Shown: positions 1-11,051, counted from the stretch's first letter. The stretch is DNA of 64,000 nucleotides from Siphonodentalium dalli (GCA_032622095.1 CP136066.1:173165164-173229163), one strand, 5' to 3'. Numbers and translations: made by a program. The notes: generated by a model from the sequence alone, not told the origin.

Positions 1-86
1 ACAAGCCATATTTCCGACTAAATCATGAAAAGTTACCCATAATTCTGCTGTGGTTAAGGAGTCGATTAATTAGGGCTTTACTGTAG
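1..86. mobile_element. Right arm of a TA-CAGT palindromic MITE, cut by the window edge
   Basis: The sequence matches the right half of the palindromes at 1057-1255 and 23582-23798: ACAAGCCATATTTCCGACT, then CTGCTGTGGTTAAGGAGTC, ending in CTTTACTGTA. The left arm lies outside the window. Confidence 0.85.
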
Positions 87-470
87 CTAGAAGATTCTCA
101 TCCCTACTTCATATTAAAGCTCATGGGCTCTGTAGACCTCCTTTACTGCCTCTTCAGGCATGTTATTGTTATCACTAACACAAAACATAAATCAACAAAT
201 TGAAAAATCTTGGGGTGAAGGAGAAGGTCACTCTATCTTTTCGACCATCCCGGGCATGAACTACTCAATTCATTCTCACATGTTAATATCTATCATTTAA
301 TCGGCGTAATTTCAATAAGTTTCTATTCACCTAATACTTGCTACGAGTGCTTTTATATGATTTCCTATTCAAACAACCTGCATTTTGTTATATTTCAGAA
401 ATCCCGGAGTGGCTGTATGTGTATTATAATGCTAGTCACGAGCATGATCACAAACTTAAGGTCTGTATCT

Positions 471-637
471 TCAACCCTTTCAGTGCCAAGTCCGATTTTT
501 GTATCAACCCATATTTCCTTGATCATTTTTAGAGCTCTTTCCATCAATGTATCACATTATTATAATCAATAAATTTAAAAAATGATCAAGGAAATATGGG
601 TTGATACAAAAATCGGACTTGGCACTGAAACGGTTAA
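471..637. mobile_element. TTAA-type palindromic MITE, 'GTGCCAAGTCCGAT' subfamily
   Basis: Begins TCAACCCTTTCAGTGCC and ends with its complement plus GGTTAA. The arms carry GATTTTTGTATCAACCCATA and its reverse complement and meet near AGAGCTCTTTCC. The same element is at 12705-12919 and 42035-42250. The left TTAA has decayed to TCAA. Confidence 0.8.
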
Positions 638-1056
638 ATAGCTCAATCGTTAACTCTTTGATTTGAATGGATACTCCCATTCAGTTTTAAAGTGTACATT
701 GGATTGTTCCATTCTTCATAATAACAGATGTTAAATTACTATAAGCAGTCGACAGGTACAGTAATTTCCTAAGTTTTCGACTCGCAAGTTGTGTTTTCTG
801 AAATGGTACAATCCGCATGGCTGGAATTTGTGGTAATGTTAGCTCAACGCTACGTTCTTTCAATCAGCGAAGTGCCTGGGGACTCACTTACCACTTACAT
901 AATATGTCTTAAATCCATTCACATACCACGTATATGTGTGAAATGGAAAGACATGCAGCATAAATGACATTCGATTCAACATTGCAACTACAACTTCAGG
1001 ATCAAATAAATTTTATCTATAACAAAATGGGAATATAACATGAAGAAATCATCAGA

Positions 1057-1255
1057 TACAGTAATGCCCTAAATAATCGACTCCTTAACCACAGCAGAAT
1101 TATGGGTAACTTTTCAGGATTTAGTCGGAAATATGGCTTGTTCTCCCCGAGAGCTTTCCGATGAATGACAACAAGCCATATTTCCGACTTAATCCTGAAA
1201 AGTTACCCATAATTCTTCTGTGGTTAAGGAGTCAATTACTTAAGGCATTACTGTA
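1057..1255. mobile_element. Palindromic TA-CAGT MITE (Tc1/mariner-type ends)
   Basis: The ends are TACAGTAATGCCCTAAATAA and its reverse complement TTAAGGCATTACTGTA. The arms contain CAGCAGAATTATGGGTAA and GTCGGAAATATGGCTTG and meet at the GAGAGCTTTCCGATGAATG loop. TA followed by CAGT is the usual terminus of Tc1/mariner-derived non-autonomous elements (family knowledge). No ORF is present. Confidence 0.85.
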
Positions 1256-1393
1256 GAGACCAGACAAAATCTATAGTTTTATTTGTTATGAGCCTAAAAG
1301 GATGTTTGGTGACCAAATGTATGCATGTGTCTGAATTTGGTTGTCAATCGCATGACAACAGTCAGTGGTTTCTATGTACAGTGGACTGATTTT

Positions 1394-1475
1394 CAGGCCT
1401 CAAAATAAGGTGCCGGATATTGCATAATGAGGTTCTTGGAGGGTGAATTTAGTGAATCTACCCCGCCCAGTACAT
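1394..1475 (+). repeat. Fragment of the GAGGTCCCC double-hairpin MITE family
   Basis: CAGGCCTCAAAATAAGGTGC followed by an AATGAGGT...GGGTGAATTTAGTGA motif matches the start of the element at 17964-18400. It lies in the intron just upstream of the exon at 1542. Confidence 0.6.
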
Positions 1476-1541
1476 TACACAACTCAACTAAGCAACCAGA
1501 CAAATGATCTGTTATTTATTTATTATGCCATTTTTTTCCAG

Positions 1542-2768
1542 TGGGATTTGTTCCGTCTCAACGAAACAGAACATTTTGACAATCTTCTGCAAAGGCTTTT
1601 CCGACAAGATGTTGAGAAAATTGTGGGTAGATACGAAACCTGCAGGACAACGTTGTGCTATGAAATAGATCGGCGGAAAAAAGAAATGTTTCTGCTGGAA
1701 CGGCAAATAATGGGTTCAATTCAGCAAGGCGGACAGCCTCCAACTATACTAAATCATGGTCAGCCATCATCACCTCTTATGCCTAGCAATCAGCCGGCTC
1801 ACTTTGTCATGCAGAATCCTTTACTAATGCAACATCAACTGCTGATCACTACGCCACATTCCTCGCAATTAGTTCCTAATCAGCTTCCAAGATTTCAGCC
1901 AAGACCGGTTACTCAAAACATAGTATCTCAAGGGGTGGCATCAAATCAGTTTCCGCACTATATGTTGGAACAAGTGCATAGTCAGGTTGCACAAACTAGT
2001 CAAGTACCGATAAGTCATGTTTCACCTGTTTTGAACAGACAACAGCAACCATTAGTCAGTACTGTACAGCCTGTGTCACAGCCAATGATTACTTCGCCGA
2101 TGACTGACAGAAAACTTATCCCTCCATCGCAGGTCGTGCCCGTCACCCAGTCAGTTGTGTCTTCTCAGTTACAACAAGTTATTCCTCAGATTGCACAATC
2201 GGTGCCTCATAATTCTCAACCGGCGGGCGTTTCTGTCGCACAGCCTGTGTTTGCTCATCAAGGGATTTCCGCTTCAAGTCTAGGACCTGGAAGTGCTGCT
2301 GGACCTCGGTCTGGTGTGATACAAAACAGATTGGCTCATCCTATGACGCCGCAAATTTCTCACCAAATTCCTAATTACTCACCTGTTAACAGACCACAAT
2401 CATATATAGCAACACCTATTTCTACACATATCAATGCGCCTATTTCTACGCAAATCAACATGCCTATTTCTACACAAATCAATGCGGAGAATGTCAGCGT
2501 TGGGCAAAATGTTTTGAGACAGCATCAGATGTTAACAAACTTTCCTCAGAATCAGTCACCACGCCCATCCATAGTCCAACATCCTCCACTCACCCCAGAG
2601 CAGCTTGCTACTCACAGATATCAGTTGTTGCAGCAACAGAAACAACAGAAGGTACAACAACCGCCACTGTCTCCAACACATAAGTCCAGTACTGTTCCGC
2701 AACAGAATAGTTCGGTGACTGACAGCCACCCTATGCCTCTTACTCAAAATATAATTACTAAAATTTAA
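1542..2768 (+). CDS. Terminal exon of an unrecognised gene: coiled coil plus Q/P/S-rich tail
   Basis: A polypyrimidine tract ending in TTTTTTTCCAG precedes the exon, which opens in frame at TGG and stays open for 408 codons to TAA at 2766-2768. The first 58 residues are charged and helical (WDLFRLNETEHFDNLLQRLF, then a KIVGRYE segment and a RRKKEMFLLERQI segment) and look like the end of a coiled coil. The rest is low-complexity, rich in Gln, Pro, Ser, Val and Ile, with three copies of P-I-S-T-x-I-N near 2418-2485 and a Q-rich QQQKQQKVQQ run. Such tails are common in nuclear coregulators and RNA-binding proteins, but no domain identifies this one. The Met at 1443 is an intronic in-frame read-through, so the exon start is set by the acceptor. 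Upstream exons are outside the window. I do not recognise the gene. Confidence 0.75.
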   Translation, partial: WDLFRLNETEHFDNLLQRLFRQDVEKIVGRYETCRTTLCYEIDRRKKEMFLLERQIMGSIQQGGQPPTILNHGQPSSPLMPSNQPAHFVMQNPLLMQHQLLITTPHSSQLVPNQLPRFQPRPVTQNIVSQGVASNQFPHYMLEQVHSQVAQTSQVPISHVSPVLNRQQQPLVSTVQPVSQPMITSPMTDRKLIPPSQVVPVTQSVVSSQLQQVIPQIAQSVPHNSQPAGVSVAQPVFAHQGISASSLGPGSAAGPRSGVIQNRLAHPMTPQISHQIPNYSPVNRPQSYIATPISTHINAPISTQINMPISTQINAENVSVGQNVLRQHQMLTNFPQNQSPRPSIVQHPPLTPEQLATHRYQLLQQQKQQKVQQPPLSPTHKSSTVPQQNSSVTDSHPMPLTQNIITKI

Positions 2769-2872
2769 TGTTTTTTTTATGCAGTAAAGTAGCAGGTGAG
2801 GCCACAAAAAATAAGTGTTATGTTTCTCAGACAAATTTGTTTTCTAAAGCAGCGGGCAGTCATGTTACTATT

Positions 2873-3361
2873 TTAAAGGCCCACTTAATTTTCGCGTCAC
2901 TAATTGTTTTTTTTTATAGTGACTTGATTTTCGGTTTTTATTAACAATCTATGCCATAAAATATGATTAAAATACTATAATTCATCACCATTTGAAATGT
3001 CTGTGTCTCAGAAGATGCCCATAGAGAAATGGAAAACAGCTGATATCATACAAAGATTCCCCCATTTTGTCTCCCAGAATGCAACAGCATTCAAACTAAA
3101 GATGTATTTTCAATGGAAGGGGAATAACTCTATATTTAAAATATTGAGTTATTCCCCTCCATTGAAAATAGTACACTTTTTACTACAATCTACATGTCAA
3201 AAACATGTCGGTAACTCAACAAAAACAACATGTTCACAGTTTATTACACCGGATAAGTTGATAATACAATGTTTTGGAGCTTCCTCTTTCAAATGGTATT
3301 TTATATGGCAAATATTTGATGTAATGTGATCTTGGGGTTCGAAAATTAAGTGGGCCTTTAA
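2873..3361. mobile_element. TTAA-flanked MITE, 'AGGCCCACTTAATTTTCG' family
   Basis: Termini TTAAAGGCCCACTTAATTTT and GAAAATTAAGTGGGCCTTTAA are inverted, and each side carries TTAA. A second inner palindrome at 3103-3170 reads TTCAATGGAAGGGGAATAAC and its complement. Full relatives are at 33327-33791 and 36016-36454. It starts 105 bp after the stop codon of the preceding exon and is probably within its 3' UTR. Confidence 0.85.
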
Positions 3362-3443
3362 TATTTTATCCTAATTTCTGTATGGTTGTAGTTTTTAAAT
3401 AGGGTTATTGAGAAAGACTCCTAGAAGGGGCGGAAGCTCGTAG

Positions 3444-3449
3444 AATAAA
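3444..3449 (+). promoter_or_regulatory. Candidate poly(A) signal AATAAA
   Basis: First clear AATAAA downstream of the stop at 2768. If used, the 3' UTR would contain the whole MITE at 2873-3361. The assignment is tentative because the hexamer is 676 bp from the stop. Confidence 0.35.
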
Positions 3450-3896
3450 ATTTCACAATAAGTCTATATAATAAAAGGTGTTACAATCTTATTTATATTA
3501 TCAATACCTGAGACAGCACATCATATACTTAACCAATAATTACCATTGCCAGTTTATATTTGGCTGTTTCCATCTAGGATGTGGTAATATCATCAAAAGC
3601 TGTTCATAATTAGGCTCAAATCGACTTGGGAATTTTCGCTGGGGAAACAGGTGTTTGAGAAACAGAATAATTTATTTTATTTGGCCTAATCTACAAGACT
3701 CAAATTAACCGTACTAATTACATAGTTTTTCTTACTTTCTGGGGATCAAATAAGTTTGATAAATAAATCATATATCCTTACATATTGATTATATACCTTT
3801 ATCATATTTAAATTCATGCAGTATTATTTTTCGCTCAGTTTTAAAATCGAGCACTTGGTGGTGACAAAACAATTTTTTTTTATGATTGCATTCAGT

Positions 3897-4113
3897 TACA
3901 GTAATGTCCTAAATAATTGACTCCTTAACAACAGCAGGATTATGGGTAATTTTTCAAGATTTAGTCGGAAATATGGCTTTTTGCCATTCATCGGAATGCT
4001 CTCAGTGAGAGCTTTCCAATGAATGGCAACAAGCCATATTTCCGACTAAATCCTGAAAAATTACCCATAATTCTGCTGTGGTTAGGGAGTCGATTATTTA
4101 GGGCAATACTGTA
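3897..4113. mobile_element. Palindromic TA-CAGT MITE
   Basis: TACAGTAATGTCCTAAATAA to GGGCAATACTGTA. The arms are nearly perfectly complementary around the loop TCTCAGTGAGAGC. Confidence 0.9.
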
Positions 4114-4252
4114 CACCATCAAGTAGATATCATCGAGGGAATATAGTTCTCACTATTCCACCTCAAGGCAGTCAATAGGTGTATTATGAAAGTCTGCAGG
4201 CTGGTAATGACTATAGCCCGGGCAATAGTTGGCTTGCCACAGTGCTCGCCTC

Positions 4253-4713
4253 CAAGTCTGAGTTTAGTGTGCCTGTCATTTGCAGAATGAGGTCCCCAGA
4301 GCGTGAATTCAGTGACACTATCCCACATAGCATGCTAGCATCACCAAATTCACCCTCTTGTGACCTCATTCTGCTTAGTCCTCATCTTCTCTGGAAAGTT
4401 TCTTTATTATAAAACTTCTATAGAAGCTTCTTCACATAGATTTTATTTCTTTTTTAGTTTAGTTTCTCTCTATATCTGAGATTGGCAGACGGCACATTGC
4501 ATAATCAAGGTTCCCAATGGGTGTACGTCACAATATTCACCATTTGGGAACTTCAATCTGAGTCTATGTCTCCCATAGCAGATGTGGCCATGCAGAATGA
4601 GGTCCCCAGAGGGTGAATTTGGTGATGCTAGCCCACTATGCGGGATATCATCACTAAATTCACCCTCTGGGGACCTCATTCTGCAAATGACAGGCACACT
4701 ATGTTCAAGCTTG
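4253..4713. mobile_element. GAGGTCCCC double-hairpin MITE
   Basis: Starts CAAGTCTGAGTTTAGTGTGC and ends with CACTATGTTCAAGCTTG, the inverted terminus. There are two hairpins: 4285-4373 (tip GCATGCTAGC) and 4594-4684 (tip around GCTAGCCCACTATGCGGG). They are separated by a spacer that contains AACTTCTATAGAAGCTTCTT. Small ORFs within the arms arise from the symmetry. Confidence 0.8.
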
Positions 4714-4945
4714 CTCACCTCGCACCAGCAGGCAGATCATACTATTTCCCTGGCAATAGTTCACTTGCTGAACAGTAGTCAAAACTATTCTTTGTTGCTC
4801 TTCGTCCAATCAAAAGACAGCATGAATCTGTGAACTCTTAAAGATGGTCTATCTCTTCCAATAACAAGTCTTATATAGTTTACTAGGTATAAAATAATAA
4901 ATATGAGTGGCAGATCCCGAAACGCTTGTATCAATTACTGGTAAT

Positions 4946-5535
4946 CAGGGTTCGCGCTGCCGCTTGCCAAATTTGCCAATGGCAAAAATAATTCACATTT
5001 GGCAAAAAATATTTTCATTTGGCAAAAGTTTTGGCAAGTCACTTTTTAATTCCTCAAGAAAGTTGAAAAAATATTGGTCAATCAATATCATTCATTTCAG
5101 GAAACTCTTACAACATAATTATATTAGTTGTGTTTTATAAGGTTTCTAAAAAGTTAACACCTCTATTAAGATACAGTTAATCTCATAGCATTAGTACCGA
5201 TGGTGGAGGGATTACAAGTATTTAGTGGTAGTGTTTACATAGCTAATCCCCCTGTGATTTGCCCTTCTGATGAAGCAACCCTTCTACTATTGTATTGTTC
5301 GGTGATTGGCTTATTGTTATATGATACACCACAATAGAGATGCGAGTATAATTAATTATTAACTAACTGCTTTTCTATCGATATCAAAAGTCGTTCAAAC
5401 CACGAGTGTCGAAACATAAGACTTAAGGTTGCAGAAAATGATACTATCGAGGATAGCATTTGGCAAATGATAAAATAATTTGGCAAAAAATATTTTCATT
5501 TGGCAAAAGTAAATTTTGGTCCAGCGCGGACCCTG
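4946..5535. mobile_element. Non-autonomous hAT-like element with 8-bp target duplication
   Basis: Ends CAGGGTTCGCGCTG and CAGCGCGGACCCTG are inverted. Flanks are CTGGTAAT (4938-4945) and CTAGTAAT (5536-5543), an 8-bp duplication with one mismatch, which fits hAT insertion. Both internal ends contain repeated TTTGGCAAA motifs. There is no transposase ORF. Confidence 0.75.
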
Positions 5536-5712
5536 CTAGTAATATTGATTTTATTTATAATTCTCTAGTACAATAGATACGATCAATTTGGGACATTTAT
5601 GGCTCGCTGAGCGTAGCAAGCGGGAGAACTCTACCTCTATCTGAGTTCACGATCTGGTCTAAAACTAGTAACGAAAAAAGTCCCAATTGGTTATCGTATT
5701 ATCTAAGAAAAC

Positions 5713-5855
5713 ATTGATATAAAATCAATATTAATTGATAGAAGAATTTGTGGACAGGTGTCCATGACATGAATCCAGGTTGTAAAATAATAGATATGAG
5801 TCATGGACACCTGTCCAGAAATTCTTCTATCAATTAATATTGATTTTATATCAAT
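5713..5855. repeat. Inverted repeat (about 56-bp arms)
   Basis: ATTGATATAAAATCAATATT ... GGACAGGTGTCCATGAC pairs with GTCATGGACACCTGTCC ... AATATTGATTTTATATCAAT across a loop of about 30 bp. It is the inner part of the TTAAAGATGG family element. Confidence 0.8.
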
Positions 5856-6170
5856 AATGTATTTAGGAAGAGATAGACCAATTATAAGTATATAATAATT
5901 TGAATTAGTACGTTTAATTAGTGGGTTTAATTTGAGTTTTTTTTAGATTATGTGCCACTTTACAGTAAAAAATAGTGCTGCAATATTTCTAACATTTTAT
6001 TCACATTACCAGGTTGAGGAAAGATCGAATCGTCACAATTGGGACAACACTTTATTCGCGTGATGTTTTCTTTTCTGTAGCTAACTTGTGGGTGATCAAA
6101 TTGTATGTTAAAAAATATAACAATCCACACCATTTTTAAGAATCTCCTAAAAAGGAGGCATTTTTTAATG

Positions 6171-6661
6171 TTAACCCTTCCACGTCTGAATCTTCCTGAA
6201 ATTTTGCAAAAATCCTGTGCCAATGCATTGTCATATATGCGAGTCTCCCATTGGGAGCCTTGCATATATAAGAGAATATAAGAGGCCAAATCATATTTAC
6301 CTGGACCTTGTAACTTGTAAGCCAGTGTATTCTCTGATATATGCGAGCCTAATGTTGCACAGTGCAGCTCCCATTATGAAAGGGTTCCACTCTCTTTGTG
6401 ATTTTATCCAAGGAAGAAATAATAAATGCAATACTTCTCGCTCAACTGGATTAAGCTAGTGCCAAGCCTTTCATGATGGGAGCTGCACTGGTGCATCATT
6501 AAAGAGATTGCACTGGCTTACAAAGTCAAGGTAGATATTTTTAGGCCAATACATTATCTTGTATATGCGAGGCTCCCTATAGGCGACTCTCATTTATAAG
6601 AGAATGCATTGGCACAGGGTTTCTGCCAAATTTCAGGAAGCTCCAGTCATGAAAGGGTTAA
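6171..6661. mobile_element. Composite TTAACCCTT MITE with two back-to-back half copies
   Basis: Begins TTAACCCTTCCACG and ends CATGAAAGGGTTAA. Inside are several TCTCTTATATATGCGAG-type hairpin arms, plus a second internal terminus pair (ATTATGAAAGGGTT at about 6372 and GCCTTTCATGATGGGAGCTG at about 6466). This suggests that two copies recombined or that one inserted into the other. Confidence 0.7.
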
Positions 6662-6924
6662 TAAACTTTTCGTTAAAAATATAATATTTTTTATCAAAAT
6701 GACATGCGTATATGCAGTGTAATAAAATTAGACCATGTTTCATTTCACTTACGAAAGATGAAATTAATGAAACGGAGTCTGGATATTTATCCGACTGGCG
6801 TATATGTAATGTCATTATTTACACTATCAACTGAATCGACCAATGTCGTATCAAATTCAAGGGAATATTATTATGATAATTGTTTGATCTGATTTGGTTG
6901 CTACAGTTTTACTTCAAACCTCTA

Positions 6925-7142
6925 TATAGTAATGCTCTAAGTAATCGACTTCTTAACCACAGCAGAATTATGGGTGACTTTTCAGGATTTAGTCGGAAAT
7001 ATGGCTTGTTGCCATTCATCGGAAAGGTCTCGGGGAGAGCTTTCCGATGAATGGCAACAAGCCATATTTCCGACTAAATCCTGAAAAGTTACCCATAATT
7101 CTGCTGTGGTTACAAAGTCGATTACTTAGAGAATTACTGTAT
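6925..7142. mobile_element. Palindromic TA-CAGT MITE (variant ends TATAGT)
   Basis: TATAGTAATGCTCTAAGTAA pairs with TTACTTAGAGAATTACTGTA. The arms and loop CTCGGGGAGAGC are as in the other copies. Confidence 0.85.
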
Positions 7143-7146
7143 ATAG

Positions 7147-7717
7147 AGGATCTACAACGAGTCCACAGTTTATAGCGTAATTTTCAAAACGAGTCCAGTA
7201 AATTAGGTCTGGTCCGAGCCTTTGGCGCGGTCCAGACCTAATTTACTGGACGATAAAGGCGCAGTCCAGACCTAATTTACTTGACGTGTTTTGTAAATTC
7301 TGCTATAAACTGGGGACGAGTTGTAGATTCTATTTATTACATGATCCAAAACCTAAAAAAAAAATGCTTAAATCAACAAATGTGACGCGAAACTAAAATC
7401 GGCTTCTATAAGGCATGCGATGATGTTTCACTTACGTAACTATGCATTGTTTAATTGCCCACTTAAAAAAATAGTCCCACATAAATAAAGACTCTTCGCT
7501 TATTTAATGGAGTATAATTAATTTCATAACTTGTCAAACTCTTCATTCATAACAGCCATAATATTTTGAGATGTAGCGTACGGAATGTAAACAGACGACA
7601 AATCAGAAGTCAAAGGTCACCTGGCACTATTTCCTGTTATTAAACGAATGTCTAATATCACAATTTATAGAATGGGTTTATTGAATGGATTAAGGGTAGG
7701 ATCGTGTAATAAAGAAT
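7147..7717 (+). repeat. Dispersed repeat, copy A of an inverted pair
   Basis: Contains the inner palindrome CAGTAAATTAGGTCTGGTCC and its complement, then about 380 bp ending ATTGAATGGATTAAGGGT. The whole unit recurs in reverse orientation at 11930-12477 with roughly 80% visible similarity. No ORF is present. Confidence 0.7.
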
Positions 7718-7950
7718 AGTATCAATCATTGCGCTGAAATTCTCTCTCGACAAACATTCATTAATGTTAAATTAATTGTATTCTGTAATTCTGCTGTTAT
7801 TTTTCCTGGTAGGTTTGGTTTGTTAATTATCACGCTGATTGTTAGAAACTGTCCAAAATTAGTTTCATTAGAAAGCTTATTCAAAATGGACTCCATAATG
7901 CCAATTATTTGAGTTCAATAGCAAATGTTTAAATACAATTTCTTTGATGA

Positions 7951-8212
7951 TACAGTAATGCCCTAATTAATCGACTGCTTAACCACAGCAGAATTATGGG
8001 TAACTTTTCAGGATTTAGTCGGAAATATGGCTTGTTGCCATTCATCGGAAAGCTCTCCAGTTACCCATAATTCTGCTTGTTGCCATTCATCGGAAAGCTC
8101 TCGGGGAGAGCTTTCCGATGAATGGCAACAAGCCATATTTCCGACTAAATCCTGAAAAGTTACCCATAATTATGCTGTGGTTAAGCAGTCGATTAATTAG
8201 GGCATTACTGTA
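7951..8212. mobile_element. Palindromic TA-CAGT MITE with an internal arm duplication
   Basis: Ends TACAGTAATGCCCTAATTAA and AATTAGGGCATTACTGTA. The left arm has an extra roughly 45-bp segment (about 8057-8101), in which CAGTTACCCATAATTCTGCT joins a second copy of TTGCCATTCATCGGAAAGCT. Confidence 0.85.
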
Positions 8213-8236
8213 TTTATGTCAACCATCAAACCCATG

Positions 8237-8620
8237 CAAGCCTTGAAATAGTGTGTCTATCATTTGCAGAATGAGGTCCACAGAGTGTCACCAAATTCAC
8301 CCTCTAGGAACTTCATTCTGCTTAGGCCTCAACTACTATGAGAGATCTAGGATCAGATTGAAGTCCCACAGTTGAAGTTGGTGACGTTCACGTGTTAGTC
8401 ACTTCGATTATGCATTTTATCTTCTGAACAGAAGGGAAAAAGTAACTAAAAACAATGTTAATTGAGACTATAGATACTTCCCAGATGATGAGGCCTAAGC
8501 AGAATGAGGTCCCCAGAGCGTGAATTTAGTGATCCTGGCCTGCTGTGCGGGGTAGCATCACTAAATTCACCTTCTAGGGACCTCATTCTGCAAATGACAG
8601 AAACACTATTTCAAAGCTTG
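8237..8620. mobile_element. GAGGTCCCC double-hairpin MITE, partly eroded
   Basis: Ends CAAGCCTTGAAATAGTGTG and its inverted counterpart CACTATTTCAAAGCTTG. The left hairpin is shortened; the right hairpin 8499-8590 is intact. Confidence 0.75.
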
Positions 8621-8689
8621 AACCTATTTTCGTACTGAACCGAAGCTCAACTCTCGGTGAAAGGGCTTCCTTTTTAAGGATGTACGCAT

Positions 8690-8785
8690 AGTTGAGGTTG
8701 AGGTCACAGGATACCACCAACGCAATCTGAGCTAGGGGAGGTTGAGGTCACGGGATACCACCAACGCAGTCTGAGCTAGGCGAGG
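8690..8785 (+). repeat. Two-copy tandem repeat, about 48-bp unit
   Basis: GAGGTTGAGGTCACAGGATA...CAATCTGAGCTAGG occurs twice head to tail with only a few substitutions. Confidence 0.8.
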
Positions 8786-8939
8786 TTGCCGCAGGTTTTG
8801 AATCTTGACATATTTTCAAGCTTGATCTGAGTTGAGGGACACCCCAGTGTGCCATTCGAACGGCCATTTTAATAATAAATTATAATTTGTTCGTTCACGT
8901 ATGAACAGTGAACACATCATACTGAGCAAGTGCTTCCAT

Positions 8940-9342
8940 CAAGCCTGAGTTTAGTGTACCTGTCATTTGCAGAATGAGGTCCCCAGAGGGTGAGTTTAGT
9001 GAGGCTATCCCGCATCCTGGGCTAGCATCACTAAATTCACCCTCTGGTGACCTCATTCTGCTTTGGCTTCATCTTCTCTGGAACGTTTTTTATTGTCAAA
9101 TTTCTATAGAAACTTCTTCACATAGATTCTATTTCTTTTTTAGTTTAGTTCTCTATACCCCCAAATTGGCAGACGACACATTGCATAATCGAGGTTCCCA
9201 ATGGGTGTACATCACAATATTCTCCATTTTGGAACTTCAACCTGAGTTTGTCTCCCATAGCAGATGAGGCCATGCAGAATGAGGTCCCCATAGGGTGAAT
9301 TTAGTGATGCTAGCCAGCTGTGCACACTAAACTCAGGCTTGG
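8940..9342. mobile_element. GAGGTCCCC double-hairpin MITE, second hairpin truncated
   Basis: Starts CAAGCCTGAGTTTAGTGTAC and ends CACACTAAACTCAGGCTTG. The first hairpin (8969-9061) is complete, and the spacer matches that of 4253-4713. The second hairpin keeps only its left arm (about 9273-9320). Confidence 0.75.
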
Positions 9343-9489
9343 CTTCCATAAATGTGATATATATTAATGTAGTCCAAGTAATGTTTACATTGTACCAGCA
9401 GTTACCTACCGACCCAGGTGAATGGCGATATTTTCCCGATTGCGCATTATAATAATTTTGTGCCATTTCAGACTCTCGAGTCTCACCTT

Positions 9490-9743
9490 TTAACCCTTCC
9501 ATGACTGGAACTTCCTGAAATTTTGGGAAAACCCTGTGCAAATGCATTCTCTTATGTATATGAGTCTCCCAGTGCATATATAAGAGAATACATTGGCCTA
9601 ACAATATTTACCTTGACCTTGTAAGCCAGTGCATTCTCTCATATATGCGAGGCTCCCTATGAGAGACTCGCATATATAAGAGAATGCACTCGCACATGAT
9701 CTTTAATGCTGCACCAGCACAGCTCCCACCATGAAAGGGTTAA
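9490..9743. mobile_element. TTAACCCTT hairpin MITE
   Basis: TTAACCCTTCCATGACTGGA to CACCATGAAAGGGTTAA. It has two TCTCTTAT..ATAAGAGAAT hairpins separated by CCTTGACCTTGTAAGCC. Confidence 0.85.
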
Positions 9744-9964
9744 ATTGTTCCTAAAATATTGTTTTGATTTTCAAGTGCTTTTAACAAATGTGATATATAT
9801 ATATTTATATTTTCTTCTTTATGTCTTCACTGAAGTGTGGTATTGGAAAAATCATGATATTGTGTGTCTTGATCAGAATAATTCTGAAACAAGAGGAGAA
9901 ATGCTATTTACTTGTCCAAGTTTCCTTGGACGTAAACCAGCTAGTGATATCAAGATATCAGCAA

Positions 9965-10352
9965 CCCTGTAAATAGTGTGTCTGTCATTTATAGAATGAG
10001 GTCCCCAGAGGGTGAATTTAGTGATGCTACCCCACAATATGAGCTAGCATCACCAAATTCACCCTCTGGAAATCTCATTATACTTAGGCCTCAATTGCTT
10101 TGGGAGACCTGGGATCAGAATGAAATTCCCCAGTTAAAGTTGGTGGAATATTGAAACTTCCCAGAGGGGAAAAAAAAATAACCAAAAACAATGTTAATTT
10201 TAGATTATAGATACTTCCCAGAAGACCAGGCTTGAGCAGATTGAGGTTCCCAGAGGGTGAATTTAGTGATGCTATCCTGCAGTGGGCTAGCTGCAGTGGG
10301 CTAGCTGGGGACCTCATTCTGCAAATGACAGACACACTATTTGCAGGCTTGG
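9965..10352. mobile_element. GAGGTCCCC double-hairpin MITE
   Basis: Left hairpin 9993-10082 and a damaged right hairpin with a small GCTAGCTGCAGTGG duplication near 10285. It ends ACACACTATTTGCAGGCTTG. Confidence 0.7.
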
Positions 10353-10926
10353 TGATATCGGTAGAGCGAGATCTATAGTTTACGTCCAGGACCCATTCAT
10401 ATAGTGTTCTATGTTTATGGTCATAATGATGTAGCATAATCTAACTTTCATGTTAAATTATACAGAGAATATTTCACATTATTTGGACTAACCTCAATTT
10501 GTTTACATTCACAACATAAATTATTCCGAGGTATAATCCACAACCTTCGGCTATCCGCAGTGATAATCGAACCTGTCAAGATAATAACAACATGCCGACA
10601 TGTGCAATATTAAGGCATTAAATTGTATGTGGTCACATATTACTGATTAGTTAAACATTAAGTCTTACAAAGGATGTCTCGTGATGTTTATGTAATTTCA
10701 AATTGTCAAATTACCAGGTATCTCTTTCTATCGAGGACCACGTGTATTCTATTTACACATTAAATTACCTTTTTCAATTGACTACTGGTGTGGAGTTCAG
10801 AACAGATATGTTTTCTATGGAATAAACCAGTTTATTGTCACAATTGCGATTTTTCATTACATTTATTGGTGGGTTTAGTTAAGTGAACGTGTCCGTCAAC
10901 AAAGCTTAAAGCCCAACATAGAATGC
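10353..10926. other. AT-rich intergenic stretch without a recognised feature
   Basis: Stop codons are frequent in all frames and I see no repeat shared with the rest of the window. Confidence 0.5.
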
Positions 10927-11051
10927 TACAGTAATGCTCTAAATAATCGACTCCTTAACCACAGCAGAATTATGGGTAACTTTTCAGGATTTAGTCAGAA
11001 ATATGGCTTGTTGCCATTCATCGGAAAACTCTCGGGAAGAGCATTACTGTA
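10927..11051. mobile_element. TA-CAGT MITE, deletion derivative
   Basis: One complete left arm from TACAGTAATGCTCTAAATAA to TCATCGGAAAACTCTCGG is joined directly to the right terminus AGAGCATTACTGTA. Most of the right arm is missing, so this copy cannot fold into the long hairpin. Confidence 0.85.

Larger units (their letters stand above)
4838..5885. mobile_element. TTAAAGATGG-ended MITE, interrupted by a hAT-like insertion
   Basis: Left end TTAAAGATGGTCTATCTCTT; right part AGGAAGAGATAGACCA is its complement, with a decayed outer end. Internal sequence GTATAAAATAATAAATATGA is shared with 39789-40204 and 53587-54264. The insertion at 4946-5535 splits it, and 5713-5855 is an inner palindrome. 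Confidence 0.7.
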
